Shown here one piece after another: positions 42,861-52,006 of a stretch of 64,000 nt of DNA. The stretch's first letter is position 1. Each line of letters starts with the position of its first letter. The stretch lies in assembly GCF_040049275.1 (NCBI RefSeq), contig NZ_JBDZDT010000006.1, positions 434,001-498,000 on the forward strand, given 5' to 3'. This stretch comes from Aquabacter sp040049275 (GTDB taxonomy: Bacteria > Pseudomonadota > Alphaproteobacteria > Rhizobiales > Xanthobacteraceae). The notes below the pieces were generated by a model. That model saw nothing but the letters and a program-made list of their open reading frames with translations. It was not told where the DNA came from and did not search any database. A program made the position numbers and the translations under genes.

Positions 42861-43706
42861 TCACGGCGCCCCGCGCTCATCCAGAAGCCCTGCCAGCTTG
42901 CCGGCGCGGATCATGAACCGGTGTCTGTCGAGGGTCAGGGCGGCCAGAAGGCACCCTCCCCCGAGCCGCGCCGCATCGCGCAGGAAGGCGATGGGCCGGC
43001 CGTATTTCCGGCGCAGGTAAAGCTCGGAATGCTTCTTCAGGCGGTTTATCGCGAAGGTGCGCTTCAGGCTGGGCGCGCTGGACTTGCCGCCGCCATGGCG
43101 TACGCGCGCCTCCGGCACCACGATAATGGGCAGATGCCGCGCCTCCGCGCGCAAAGCGAGGTCGTCGTCCTCGTGATAGAGGAAGATGCGCTCGTCAAAC
43201 CCGCCCATCTCCAGGAACAGGTCGCGCTCCACCAGGAAGGCCGCGCCGTGCACGAAGCGCGTGCAATAGTCCCCGGCGATCTCCTGCTCCTTCAACCGGC
43301 GCCCACGCGGCACGGGCTGGAAGATCGACCCTTCCTTGCGCATCAGCCGCCCGTTCTCGCCGACGATGGACGGCATCAGCAGGCCCGGCCCGTATCGGCC
43401 GGCGGTGGCGAGCAGCGTAGTGAGAGCCCCCTCCTCCAATACCGCGTCGGGATTGAGGAAGAATACATGACGCCCGCGCGCTGCCCGCGCGCCGGCATTG
43501 CAGGCGGTGCCGAAGCCCATGTTGCGTGCCATGGGCAATAAGGTGGCCGGGCGCGCCAGCCCGTCCATGAAGCCGGTGCCCTCGGGGCTCGCATTGTCGA
43601 CGATGATGATTTCGGCTTCCCGCGGCACCGACGCCACCGCCCGGCCGATCACCGCTCCGCTGTCATAGGAGACCAGGACCACCGAGACGGAATCAAGCGA
43701 CTGCAC
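42861..43706 (-). CDS. Family 2 glycosyltransferase (rhamnosyltransferase-like)
   Basis: GT-A fold glycosyltransferase, 281 aa. The N-terminus SVSVVLVSYDS, IIIVDNASPEGT, NMGFGTACNAGARAARGRHVFFLNPDAVLEEGAL (the DxD equivalent is NPD), FVHGAAFLVERDLFLEMGGFDERIFLYHEDDDLALRA are the family landmarks. Relatives add rhamnose or similar sugars to surface polysaccharide; acceptor unknown. I chose the GTG at 43706 because AAGGG lies 7 bases before it; an ATG at 43796 is also in frame. Isolated from other polysaccharide genes. Confidence 0.85.
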   Translation of the reverse strand: MQSLDSVSVVLVSYDSGAVIGRAVASVPREAEIIIVDNASPEGTGFMDGLARPATLLPMARNMGFGTACNAGARAARGRHVFFLNPDAVLEEGALTTLLATAGRYGPGLLMPSIVGENGRLMRKEGSIFQPVPRGRRLKEQEIAGDYCTRFVHGAAFLVERDLFLEMGGFDERIFLYHEDDDLALRAEARHLPIIVVPEARVRHGGGKSSAPSLKRTFAINRLKKHSELYLRRKYGRPIAFLRDAARLGGGCLLAALTLDRHRFMIRAGKLAGLLDERGAP

Positions 43707-43829
43707 GGAAAACCCTTGCCCAAGCCGCGGCGGTGCGCCGCGCTGGATAGGTAGCACCTGCCCCGGCGCGGTCAAACCGCCGCGCGGCCCTTTCATCGCA
43801 CCGCCTCCTCCGGTAGAAGGCTGCGGACC

Positions 43830-45065
43830 ATGCCGCTGCGCGACAACGCCCCGACGCTCCGCCGCCATTTCTTCTTCCTGGCCGGCTTCGATCCCATGGA
43901 TGCGGAAGGGCACCACCGCATCTTCACCCGGGAGATGGCGCGCTTTGCCTCGGTGTGGAACACGCAGGCGGAGTGCGAGCCCCATCCTCGCCCGACCCCA
44001 ACCGGCGCCCAGTGGGATGCCGTCGCCTCCGGCCCCGGCTGGACCACGCAGACGCGATTCGAGCTTCTGGCCTGGGACGATCTGGTGCGGGCGGACATGC
44101 GGCGCAGCCGCTGGTCGCATATTGGCGGAGGCCTGCGGGCCATCGCCGACATGATCGCGACCGGAACGATCCTGCGCTATTTCCAGTTCAGCCACCGCTA
44201 CGGCATCTTCTTCGTCCTCACTTATGTCGCCCTCCTCGCCATCACGGCGGCGTCCATCTTTGCCGGCTGGCTCGTCTTCGGCTTCGCCGCGGCGCTGGGA
44301 GGGTGGATGGCGGCCGGCCTGTCCATAGCGGCGACAGCCGGCGCTTTCTTCGGTCTCATGGCGACGTTCGGGGCGCGGGTGCGGCTGCAGCAATCCCTGG
44401 ACCTTGCAGAATTCTCGGTAGACTTCGTGCGCCGGCGCCACCCCGCCATCGAGGCGCGCATGGACGCGTTCGCCGACCGGCTTCTGGCGGTGGTGGCGGA
44501 AGGCGGGGTGGATGAGATCGTCATCGCCGGCCATAGCCTCGGCGCCATGCATGCGGTGAGCCTGCTGGCGCGGGCGCTGGAGAAGGATCCCGACTTTCCC
44601 CAGCACGCGTCCATCCGCCTGCTGACCGTGGGCAACACCTCGGCCAAGTTCGCGCTTCACCCGGCAGGTGCGTGGCTGCGGCAGGCGGCGCAGGCGGTCT
44701 ATGACGCACGCGACATCTACTGGGTGGAATTCCAGGCGCGGGACGACATTGTCAGCTTCTACAAGGTTAACCCGGTCAACCTGCGCCATGCCGGCAATTC
44801 CAACGGCCTGCTGCGGCCGTTCGTGCGGCAGGTGACCATCCGCGAGATGCTGACCCCCGAGACCTTCTCCCGGTTCCGGCTCGACATCATGCGCCTGCAC
44901 TGCCAGTTCTTCCTGGCGAACGACCGGCGCGCGGCCTACGATTTCTACGCCTTCGTCTTCGCCCCGGTCTCGTTCAACGCGATCGTGCACGAGATCGAGG
45001 GGCCGCAGGTCATCTTTGAACAGGACGGCGCCATCGTGCCCGCCGAGCGCCGGGGCGCCGCATGA
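43830..45065 (+). CDS. Membrane-anchored alpha/beta hydrolase (lipase-like)
   Basis: A 411-residue protein of unknown substrate. The N-terminal part has HFFFLAGFDPMDAEGHHRIF. Two hydrophobic segments in the middle (~residues 130-180: IFFVLTYVALLAITAASIFAGWLVFGF and LSIAATAGAFFGLMA) anchor it. A nucleophile elbow GHSLGAMHA (~residue 235) and a C-terminal soluble region with LHCQFFLANDRRAAYDFYAF follow. Start ATG at 43830. It overlaps the ICMT-like gene (ATGA), so the pair may act on the same lipid or protein substrate (inference). Confidence 0.65.
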   Translation: MPLRDNAPTLRRHFFFLAGFDPMDAEGHHRIFTREMARFASVWNTQAECEPHPRPTPTGAQWDAVASGPGWTTQTRFELLAWDDLVRADMRRSRWSHIGGGLRAIADMIATGTILRYFQFSHRYGIFFVLTYVALLAITAASIFAGWLVFGFAAALGGWMAAGLSIAATAGAFFGLMATFGARVRLQQSLDLAEFSVDFVRRRHPAIEARMDAFADRLLAVVAEGGVDEIVIAGHSLGAMHAVSLLARALEKDPDFPQHASIRLLTVGNTSAKFALHPAGAWLRQAAQAVYDARDIYWVEFQARDDIVSFYKVNPVNLRHAGNSNGLLRPFVRQVTIREMLTPETFSRFRLDIMRLHCQFFLANDRRAAYDFYAFVFAPVSFNAIVHEIEGPQVIFEQDGAIVPAERRGAA

Positions 45066-45652
45066 GCTTGCTTGCTTTCGCCAAGGCCGCCTGGGTGGTG
45101 GGCGTCGCCGCCTGGTTCCTCATCCGCCTGCCCTTCCAGATCAAGGCGCGCCGCACCCGCGTGGCCGATGGGCGCCGGCGCACGGCGCGGGAGATGATTC
45201 TCCTCTCCATCTCCACCTTCGGCCTCGGTGTCGTGCCGGCCATCTATGTGGCGACGGGCTTTCCCAGGGGCCTGTCCTACCCCGTCTCGCCGCTCCAGGT
45301 CGTGGCCGGTATCGCAGTGTTTCTCGTCGCCCTCTGGCTGTTCTGGCGCACCCACAAGGCCCTGGGGCGGCAATGGTCGGTGACGCTGGAGATCAGGGAC
45401 CAGCACCGCCTCATCACATCCGGCGTCTATGAGCGGGTGCGGCACCCCATGTACACGGCCTTCTTCCTGTGGGCCCTGGCGCAGGCGCTGCTTCTGCCGA
45501 ATCTCGTGGCCGGCCTGTCCGGCCTTGTGGGCTTCGGCATCCTGTTCTTCCTCAGGGTGGGCGAGGAGGAGGCCATGATGCGCGAGACCTTCGGCGCCGA
45601 ATACGACGCCTATTGCGCGCGCACCAAGCGCGTCCTGCCCTTCATCTACTGA
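45062..45652 (+). CDS. Isoprenylcysteine carboxyl methyltransferase-like membrane protein
   Basis: A 196-residue membrane protein with about five hydrophobic segments. The C-terminal half has the ICMT/PEMT signature HRLITSGVYERVRHPMYTAFFLWALAQALLL, then a Glu-rich loop EEEAMMRETFGAEYDAYCARTKRVLPF, the SAM-binding region shared by phospholipid and isoprenylcysteine methyltransferases. In bacteria such proteins methylate small lipids or unknown substrates. Translationally coupled to the preceding hydrolase. Confidence 0.8.
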   Translation: MSLLAFAKAAWVVGVAAWFLIRLPFQIKARRTRVADGRRRTAREMILLSISTFGLGVVPAIYVATGFPRGLSYPVSPLQVVAGIAVFLVALWLFWRTHKALGRQWSVTLEIRDQHRLITSGVYERVRHPMYTAFFLWALAQALLLPNLVAGLSGLVGFGILFFLRVGEEEAMMRETFGAEYDAYCARTKRVLPFIY

Positions 45653-45784
45653 GCGGCCGAACAAACCACGGACTGCGGACATCCGCGATTCGGAGCGGGT
45701 TTGTTCCCGGTGTGTGCAGTGCGGAGCGGACGAGCCGTGCCAGATTGGGACATCGCGTCTGCGCCCCCATCTTGCCCTCGAAAT

Positions 45785-45939
45785 CGTCATGCCCGGGCTC
45801 GACCCGGGCATCCACGGCTATCCCTTAAGCGTTCATCCGGCAGAACTACGTGGATGGCATGCAAGTCGGCTGCTGCCGACTTCCAATCTTGAGACCGAAG
45901 TCGGAAACATCCGACTTCGGGTCAAGCCCGCCCATGACG
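45785..45939. repeat. Palindromic intergenic repeat, family A copy 3 (enlarged)
   Basis: Same termini as copy 2 (CGTCATG 45785-45791, CATGACG 45933-45939) and a first hairpin ATGCCCGGG/CCCGGGCAT, but 155 bp long. The extra DNA carries two further hairpins, AAGTCGG/CCGACTT (about 45864-45883) and GAAGTCGGA/TCCGACTTC (about 45898-45919), looking like a second repeat nested in the first. The rest of 45653-46059 shows no gene apart from the atp terminator. Confidence 0.75.
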
Positions 45940-46005
45940 GCTGCGTTTGGATCGGGAGAGGGAATTGGCGGAGCGCCGGTCGCAAAGCGGGCGCTCTTTC
46001 TGCCA

Positions 46006-46034
46006 ACAAAAAAGCCGGGCGCGAACGCCCGGCT
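46006..46034 (-). terminator. Rho-independent terminator of the atp operon
   Basis: On the minus strand: stem AGCCGGGCG/CGCCCGGCT with loop TTCG (a stable tetraloop), followed by a run of six T plus GTTGG. It lies 26 bp after the atpC stop. Confidence 0.93.
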
Positions 46035-46059
46035 CCTGAACTCCAAACCCTGGAAGCGC

Positions 46060-46482
46060 TCAGTGCGTGGTGCCGCTCAGGGCGCCCTGGTTCAGCACTT
46101 CGACAACCTGCTTCAGGTCGGCGAGCTGGGCAGAAGCCTTCTGCTTGGCCTCGTCGGTCCGCGCATCGGCGACGTCTTCCTCGGCGTCCTTCATGAGCTG
46201 CCGAAGCTGCTCCATGTTGATCTCCTCCACCGGCGTCGCGCGCTCGGCGAGCACGGTGAGGCTGGTGGGGTTCGCCTCGGCGAAGCCGCCGCGCACGAAG
46301 AGACGCTTGGGCGCGCCCTCGCCGCGAATGGTCAGGATGCCGGGGCGCAGCATGGCGATGAACGGCGCATGGCCGGCACCAACCGAGAAATCGCCCTCCG
46401 AACCTGGAACGTCCACCCAGGTGACGTCGCCGGAAAAGACGAGCCGCTCCGGGGAGACGAGTTCAAACGTGAAGGTGGCCAT
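46060..46482 (-). CDS. atpC: ATP synthase F1 epsilon subunit
   Basis: Part of the central stalk; couples and inhibits rotation. 140 aa, N-terminal beta-sandwich (FTFELVSPERLVFSGDVTWVDVPGSEGDFSVGAGHAPFIAMLRPG, the family signature) and a C-terminal helical hairpin with a Glu/Asp/Lys-rich stretch (MKDAEEDVADARTDEAKQKA). Last gene of the operon, 58 bp after atpD and followed by a terminator. Confidence 0.96.
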   Translation of the reverse strand: MATFTFELVSPERLVFSGDVTWVDVPGSEGDFSVGAGHAPFIAMLRPGILTIRGEGAPKRLFVRGGFAEANPTSLTVLAERATPVEEINMEQLRQLMKDAEEDVADARTDEAKQKASAQLADLKQVVEVLNQGALSGTTH

Positions 46483-46540
46483 GTCGTTCTCTCCGCTGTC
46501 CGCGTGGCGGGATCAGCCGCGCCCGAAGGCGCGGCGCGCC

Positions 46541-47977
46541 TCAGGCCGCCTCGGCTGCCAGCTTCTTGCCCTTCTCGATGGCTTCCTCGATGGAACCCAC
46601 CATGTAGAAGGCCTGCTCGGGCAGGTGGTCGTACTTGCCTTCCACCAGGCCCTTGAAGCCCTTGATGGTGTCGGCGAGATCCACCAGCTTGCCGGGCGAG
46701 CCGGTGAACACTTCCGCCACATGGAAGGGCTGGGAGAGGAAGCGCTCGATCTTGCGGGCGCGGGACACCGTCATCTTGTCCTCTTCGGACAGCTCGTCCA
46801 TGCCGAGGATGGCGATGATGTCCTGGAGCGCCTTGTAGCGCTGCAGGGTCTGCTGAACCTGCCGGGCCACGTTGTAGTGCTCCTCGCCGATCACCAGCGG
46901 GGACAGGATGCGCGAGGTGGAGTCCAGCGGGTCCACCGCCGGGTAGATGCCCTTTTCCGCGATGGAGCGCGACAGCACGGTTGTGGCGTCCAGATGGGCG
47001 AAGGAGGCGGCGGGCGCCGGATCGGTCAGGTCGTCGGCGGGCACGTAGATGGCCTGCACCGAGGTGATCGAACCCTTGGTGGTGGTGGTGATGCGCTCCT
47101 GGAGCGCGCCCATGTCGGTCGCGAGGGTCGGCTGATAGCCCACCGCCGAGGGAATGCGGCCCAGCAGCGCGGACACTTCCGAGCCGGCCTGGGTGAAGCG
47201 GAAGATGTTGTCCACGAAGAACAGCACGTCCTGGCCCTGGTCGCGGAAGTGCTCGGCAACGGTGAGGCCGGTCAGCGCGACGCGGGCACGAGCACCCGGA
47301 GGCTCGTTCATCTGGCCATAGACCAGGGCGCACTTGGAGCCAGCGGCCGAGCCGTTGTGCTCGTGCGGGTCCACGTTCACCTTGGACTCGATCATCTCGT
47401 AATAGAGATCGTTGCCCTCACGGGTGCGCTCGCCGACGCCGGCGAACACGGAATAGCCGCCGTGCGCCTTCGCGATGTTGTTGATGAGCTCCATGATGAG
47501 CACGGTCTTGCCGACGCCCGCGCCGCCGAACAGGCCGATCTTGCCGCCCTTGGAGTAAGGCGCCAGCAGATCCACCACCTTGATGCCGGTGACGAGGATC
47601 TCGGCTTCCGTGGACTGGTCCGCATAGGACGGCGCCGGCTGGTGGATGGCGCGCATGGAATCGCCGACCACCGGGCCCAGCTCGTCCACCGGCTCGCCGA
47701 TAACGTTCATGATGCGGCCGAGGGTTGCCTCGCCCACCGGCACCATAATGGGGCTGCCGGTGTCAGTGACGAGCTGGCCGCGCACGAGACCCTCGGAAGA
47801 GTCCATGGCGATGGTGCGCACGGTGTTCTCACCGAGATGCTGGGCCACTTCCAGAACCAGGCGGTTGCCCTGGTTGGAGGTCTCCAGCGCGTTGAGGATT
47901 TCCGGCAGGTGCTCGTCGAACTGCACGTCGACGACGGCGCCGATAACCTGGGTGATGCGTCCGGTGGAGTTCGCCAT
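46541..47977 (-). CDS. atpD: ATP synthase F1 beta subunit (catalytic)
   Basis: Catalytic nucleotide-binding subunit, 478 aa. P-loop GGAGVGKTVLIMELI, the catalytic Glu region VGERTREGNDLYYEM, ALTGLTVAEHFRDQGQDVLFFVDNIFRFTQAGSEVSALLGR, and the DELSEED-type sequence (here DELSEEDKMTV) are all present. 32 bp after atpG in the order atpHAGDC, typical of alphaproteobacteria, where F0 genes are elsewhere. Confidence 0.98.
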   Translation of the reverse strand: MANSTGRITQVIGAVVDVQFDEHLPEILNALETSNQGNRLVLEVAQHLGENTVRTIAMDSSEGLVRGQLVTDTGSPIMVPVGEATLGRIMNVIGEPVDELGPVVGDSMRAIHQPAPSYADQSTEAEILVTGIKVVDLLAPYSKGGKIGLFGGAGVGKTVLIMELINNIAKAHGGYSVFAGVGERTREGNDLYYEMIESKVNVDPHEHNGSAAGSKCALVYGQMNEPPGARARVALTGLTVAEHFRDQGQDVLFFVDNIFRFTQAGSEVSALLGRIPSAVGYQPTLATDMGALQERITTTTKGSITSVQAIYVPADDLTDPAPAASFAHLDATTVLSRSIAEKGIYPAVDPLDSTSRILSPLVIGEEHYNVARQVQQTLQRYKALQDIIAILGMDELSEEDKMTVSRARKIERFLSQPFHVAEVFTGSPGKLVDLADTIKGFKGLVEGKYDHLPEQAFYMVGSIEEAIEKGKKLAAEAA

Positions 47978-48009
47978 GTTCGTCGTCCTTTATCCTCGTC
48001 CCGCTGCCG

Positions 48010-48882
48010 TCAGAGCGCTTCGGCGCCGGAGATGATTTCGATGAGTTCCTTCGTGATCATGGCCTGACGCGTCCGGTTATAGATCAGCGTCTGCTTCTTG
48101 ATCATGTCGCCCGCATTGCGGGTCGCGTTGTCCATGGCGCTCATCTGAGAGCCATAGAACGACGCCTGGTTCTCCAGGAGTGCCCGAAAGATCTGCACCC
48201 CGATGTTGCGCGGCAGGAGGTCGGCGAGGATCTCGCTCTCCTCCGGCTCGTAGTCGTAAGGCACCGCCTCGCCCGCCGGCTTCGCTTCGAAAACCGCTGG
48301 GATGACCTGCTGTGCGGTCGGGATCTGCGTCACCACGTTCTTGAAGTGCGAATAGAACACGGTGGCGACGTCGAACGCGCCCTTGTTGAACAGCGCGATC
48401 ACCTTGTCGCCGATGTCGTGGGCGTTGTCATAACCCAGCGTGCGCACCGCGCGCAGGTCGACGAACTCGACGATCTGTTTGGGATAGACGCGGCGGATCT
48501 GGTCGTAGCCCTTACGGCCCACGCAGAAGAACTCCACCTTCTTGCCCTGCGCGATCAGGGTGTTGGCCCGCTCGCGCACGAGGCGGACGATGGCCGTGTT
48601 GAAGGCGCCGCACAGGCCGCGCTCGGAGGTGCAGACGATCAGCAGGTGCCGCTCGTCGCTGCCCGTGCCTGCCAGCAGCAGAGGCGTGTCCGCACTGGTG
48701 GTGATGCTGGAGGCAAGGTTGCCCAGCACCGTCTCCATGCGCTCCGCAAACGGACGGGCTGCTTCCGCCGCCATCTGGGCGCGACGCAGCTTCGCCGCAG
48801 CGACCATCTGCATCGCCTTGGTGATCTTCTGTGTCGCCTTCACCGAGGCGATGCGGTTTCTTAGGTCTTTCAGGCTCGCCAT
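48010..48882 (-). CDS. atpG: ATP synthase F1 gamma subunit
   Basis: Rotor shaft of F1, 290 aa. N-terminal coiled-coil helix (LKDLRNRIASVKATQKITKAMQMVAAAKLRRAQ), the central TSERGLCGAFN region, and the C-terminal helix with MSAMDNATRNAGDMIKKQTLIYNRTRQAMITKELIEIISGAEAL match the family end to end. Between atpA and atpD. Confidence 0.97.
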   Translation of the reverse strand: MASLKDLRNRIASVKATQKITKAMQMVAAAKLRRAQMAAEAARPFAERMETVLGNLASSITTSADTPLLLAGTGSDERHLLIVCTSERGLCGAFNTAIVRLVRERANTLIAQGKKVEFFCVGRKGYDQIRRVYPKQIVEFVDLRAVRTLGYDNAHDIGDKVIALFNKGAFDVATVFYSHFKNVVTQIPTAQQVIPAVFEAKPAGEAVPYDYEPEESEILADLLPRNIGVQIFRALLENQASFYGSQMSAMDNATRNAGDMIKKQTLIYNRTRQAMITKELIEIISGAEAL

Positions 48883-48921
48883 GGCGCCCGCCCCTTCACT
48901 TGCACAGCTTCAAGGGCGACC

Positions 48922-50451
48922 TCAGGCGAAGCTCTTGGAGAAGGTGTCGAGCGCCTTCACCAGCTTCTCGGTGGTCTCCTTGGAGAGCTCCTTCGAGGTG
49001 CGGATCGTGTCCAGGATGTCCTGGTGCTGGGAGCGCATGGCAAGCAGGAGGCCCTGCTCGTACTCGCGCACCTTCGACACCGGCAGAGCATCCAGGTAGC
49101 CATTGGTACCGGCGTAGATCACCACCACCTGCTCCTCCACCTTGAGGGGAGAGAACTGGCTCTGCTTCAGCAGCTCGGTGAGGCGCGCGCCGCGGTTCAG
49201 CAGCTTCTGGGTCGAAGCGTCGAGGTCCGAGCCGAACTGGGCGAAGGCCGCGAGCTCACGATACTGGGCGAGCTCGCCCTTGATCTTGCCCGCCACCTGC
49301 TTCATCGCCTTGATCTGCGCGGAAGATCCCACGCGGGACACCGAGAGGCCGACGTTCACCGCCGGGCGGATGCCCTGGTAGAACAGGTCGGACTCCAGGA
49401 AGATCTGGCCGTCAGTGATGGAGATGACATTGGTCGGGATATAGGCCGACACGTCGTTCGCCTGGGTCTCGATGACCGGAAGGGCGGTCAGCGAGCCGGC
49501 GCCGTTGGCGTCATTGAGCTTGGCGGCGCGCTCCAGCAGGCGGGAGTGCAAGTAGAACACGTCGCCGGGATAGGCTTCGCGGCCCGGCGGGCGGCGCAGC
49601 AGCAGCGACATCTGACGATACGCGACAGCCTGCTTGGACAGGTCGTCGTGGATGATCAGGGCATGCATGCCGTTGTCGCGGAAGAACTCGCCCATGGCGG
49701 TGCCGGCGAAGGGCGCCAGGAACTGCATCGGGGCAGCGTCGGAGGCGGTGGCGGCGACGACGATGGAGTATTCCAGCGCGCCCTGCTCTTCCAGCACCTT
49801 CACGAACTGCGCGACGGTGGAGCGCTTCTGGCCCACCGCGACGTACACGCAGTATAGCTTCGCCTTCTCGTCCGTGCCCTGGTTGATGGGCTTCTGGTTG
49901 AGGATGGCGTCGAGCGCCACGGCGGTCTTGCCGGTCTGGCGGTCGCCGATGATGAGCTCGCGCTGGCCGCGGCCGATGGGGATCAGCGCGTCGATGGCCT
50001 TCAGGCCCGTCTGCATGGGCTCATGCACGGACTTGCGCGGGATGATGCCGGGGGCCTTCACGTCCACGCGGCGGCGCTCGGTGGCCTCGATGGGCCCCTT
50101 GCCGTCGATGGGATTGCCCAGCGCGTCCACCACGCGGCCCAGCAGACCCTTGCCGACCGGCACGTCCACGATGGCGCCGGTGCGCTTGACGGTCTGGCCT
50201 TCCTTGATCTCGCGGTCGGAACCGAAGATCACGATGCCCACATTGTCGATTTCGAGGTTCAGCGCCATGCCGCGCGTGCCGTTCTCGAACTCGACCATCT
50301 CGCCGGCCTGGACATTGTCGAGGCCATAGACGCGCGCGATACCGTCACCAACGGAGAGAACCTGACCGACCTCGGAGACTTCCGCCTCCTGGCCGAAATT
50401 CTGGATCTGCTCCTTGAGGATCGCGGTGATTTCAGCGGCTCGAATGTCCAT
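48922..50451 (-). CDS. atpA: ATP synthase F1 alpha subunit
   Basis: Non-catalytic nucleotide-binding subunit, 509 aa. N-terminal delta-contact region (AAEITAILKEQIQNFG), P-loop GDRQTGKTAVALDAI, YVAVGQKRSTVAQ, and the PAVNVGLSVSRVGSSAQ signature with the Arg finger. The ATG at 50451 overlaps the atpH stop. Confidence 0.98.
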   Translation of the reverse strand: MDIRAAEITAILKEQIQNFGQEAEVSEVGQVLSVGDGIARVYGLDNVQAGEMVEFENGTRGMALNLEIDNVGIVIFGSDREIKEGQTVKRTGAIVDVPVGKGLLGRVVDALGNPIDGKGPIEATERRRVDVKAPGIIPRKSVHEPMQTGLKAIDALIPIGRGQRELIIGDRQTGKTAVALDAILNQKPINQGTDEKAKLYCVYVAVGQKRSTVAQFVKVLEEQGALEYSIVVAATASDAAPMQFLAPFAGTAMGEFFRDNGMHALIIHDDLSKQAVAYRQMSLLLRRPPGREAYPGDVFYLHSRLLERAAKLNDANGAGSLTALPVIETQANDVSAYIPTNVISITDGQIFLESDLFYQGIRPAVNVGLSVSRVGSSAQIKAMKQVAGKIKGELAQYRELAAFAQFGSDLDASTQKLLNRGARLTELLKQSQFSPLKVEEQVVVIYAGTNGYLDALPVSKVREYEQGLLLAMRSQHQDILDTIRTSKELSKETTEKLVKALDTFSKSFA

Positions 50452-51005
50452 CAGCGAACCTCTTTCATCGAATGCCGAATAGAATTGAGTTTGGTCTTCA
50501 GCGAAGCATCAACCATGCGGGAGCCGAGCTGGACGATGAGGCCTCCAAGGATGGAGGGGTCGACGGTCACGTCGAGGCCCACGTCCTTGCCGGTCTTTTC
50601 AACGAGCGCCTGCTTCAGCGCGGCCGTGTGGCTTTCGCTGAGGGGCTCGGCCACCGTCACCTGCGCGGTGACTTCGCCGCGCTTGGCGGCGACGAGGGCA
50701 AGATAGGACTTGATGATCGCCGGCAGCGCGAACAGGCGGCGGTTCTGCGCCACCAGCTTCACGAAGTTGGCGGCCAGCCCGGAAATGCCGAGGGCGCCAA
50801 GGACGGCCGCCACGGCCTTCTCCTGCTCTTCAGCCGAGAAGACGGGGCTCTTCACGAGGCGCGCGAAATCCGCGCTCTCGCTGATCACCGCCGTCAGCTT
50901 GTCCATGTCCGCCTTTACGGCGTCGATGGACCCAGCCTCGTCGGCCAGTTCGAACAGTGCGGTCGCATAGCGCCCCGCCATGCCTGACACGATCGTTTCC
51001 GCCAC
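50451..51005 (-). CDS. atpH: ATP synthase delta subunit
   Basis: Connects the peripheral stalk to the top of F1. From a GTG at 51005 (AGAGG upstream) the protein is 184 aa, MAETIVSGMAGRYATALFELA onward, ending with ILGGLIVQLGSRMVDASLKTKLNSIRHSM, the C-terminal family signature. The frame stays open upstream to 51197 without similarity. First gene of the operon; the preceding 275 bp (51006-51280) would hold its promoter, where an AT-richer stretch (GATAAT on the minus strand near 51077) is the only candidate I see. Confidence 0.93.
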   Translation of the reverse strand: MAETIVSGMAGRYATALFELADEAGSIDAVKADMDKLTAVISESADFARLVKSPVFSAEEQEKAVAAVLGALGISGLAANFVKLVAQNRRLFALPAIIKSYLALVAAKRGEVTAQVTVAEPLSESHTAALKQALVEKTGKDVGLDVTVDPSILGGLIVQLGSRMVDASLKTKLNSIRHSMKEVR

Positions 51006-51280
51006 CCGCGCCTCTCTTGGGTCATGTCCCTGGGCGCGAACCGCGCCAAGAGCTGAAACCCTTGATCTGTTGGGATTATCATTGCCCAAATCCCGGACCG
51101 CGGACGAGGCCGCTCCCAGGAGTTGCGGGTTGCCTAACACAGGCTTTGCGAAGCGGCAACACGACCGGGTTCCCGCCCAAGCGCCGCATTGCCGCACCGG
51201 CCTGCCGCGGACGCGCGCAAGAGGTCACCTTGGGGCAGACGCAGACGGAGCGCCGCCGGTATCGGGTGAGCGTCCCAGCC

Positions 51281-52006
51281 TCAGGCGAGGCCGAGAAACT
51301 GTTGAAGTTCCACGGTTTTCGGAGATCCAAACACCTCGTCCGGCGGGCCGATCTCATGGACGCGGCCCTGGTGCATGAAGACGACGCGGTCGCAGACCTC
51401 GCGGGCGAAGCGCATTTCGTGGGTCACCATCAACAGGGTCATCCCCTCCCCCGCCAGCTTGCCCACCACCTGGAGCACCTCGTTCACCAGCTCCGGATCG
51501 AGGGCGGAGGTGATTTCATCGCACAAGAGCGCCAGGGGTTTCATGGCGAGCGCGCGGGCGATGGCGACGCGCTGCTGCTGCCCGCCGGAGAGTTCGTCCG
51601 GATAGGCATCAAACTTGTGGCCAAGGCCCACCTGCTCCAGCCGCGCCCGTGCTTCTTCCTCAGCTTCCTTGGCCGGCACCTTCTTCACCACCATGGGCGA
51701 GAGCATGACGTTCCGCCCGGCGGTGAGGTGCGGGAACAGGTTGAACTGCTGGAAGATCATGCCGACCTTCAGCCGCAGCGCCCGCAAATGCACTTCGTCG
51801 GGAGCAAGCTGCGCGCCGGCCACCAGGATGGACCCGTCATCGATGGTCTCGAGGCCGTTGATGCAGCGCAGCAGCGTCGACTTTCCCGAGCCGCTCTTGC
51901 CGATGATGGCGATCACCTCGCCGGGCGCCACGTCCAGATTGATTCCCTTCAAGACCTCGTTGTCGCCGAAGCGCTTGCGGACCTCAGTGATTGCGATGAG
52001 CGACAT
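51281..52006 (-). CDS. Polar amino-acid ABC transporter ATP-binding protein
   Basis: GlnQ/HisP-type ATPase, 241 aa. Walker A GKSGSGKSTLLRCINGLE, signature LSGGQQQRVAIARALAMKPLALLCDEITSALDPELV (Walker B with the Thr-Ser variation EITSALDPE common to this subfamily), and the H-loop VTHEMRFAREV. It overlaps the upstream permease by 23 bp. The imported amino acid cannot be specified. Confidence 0.93.
   Translation of the reverse strand: MSLIAITEVRKRFGDNEVLKGINLDVAPGEVIAIIGKSGSGKSTLLRCINGLETIDDGSILVAGAQLAPDEVHLRALRLKVGMIFQQFNLFPHLTAGRNVMLSPMVVKKVPAKEAEEEARARLEQVGLGHKFDAYPDELSGGQQQRVAIARALAMKPLALLCDEITSALDPELVNEVLQVVGKLAGEGMTLLMVTHEMRFAREVCDRVVFMHQGRVHEIGPPDEVFGSPKTVELQQFLGLA

Noticed and set aside
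43707..44990. Extension of the glycosyltransferase frame to 44990
   Set aside because: It is antisense to the membrane hydrolase gene and Arg/His/Gly-rich without domain content.
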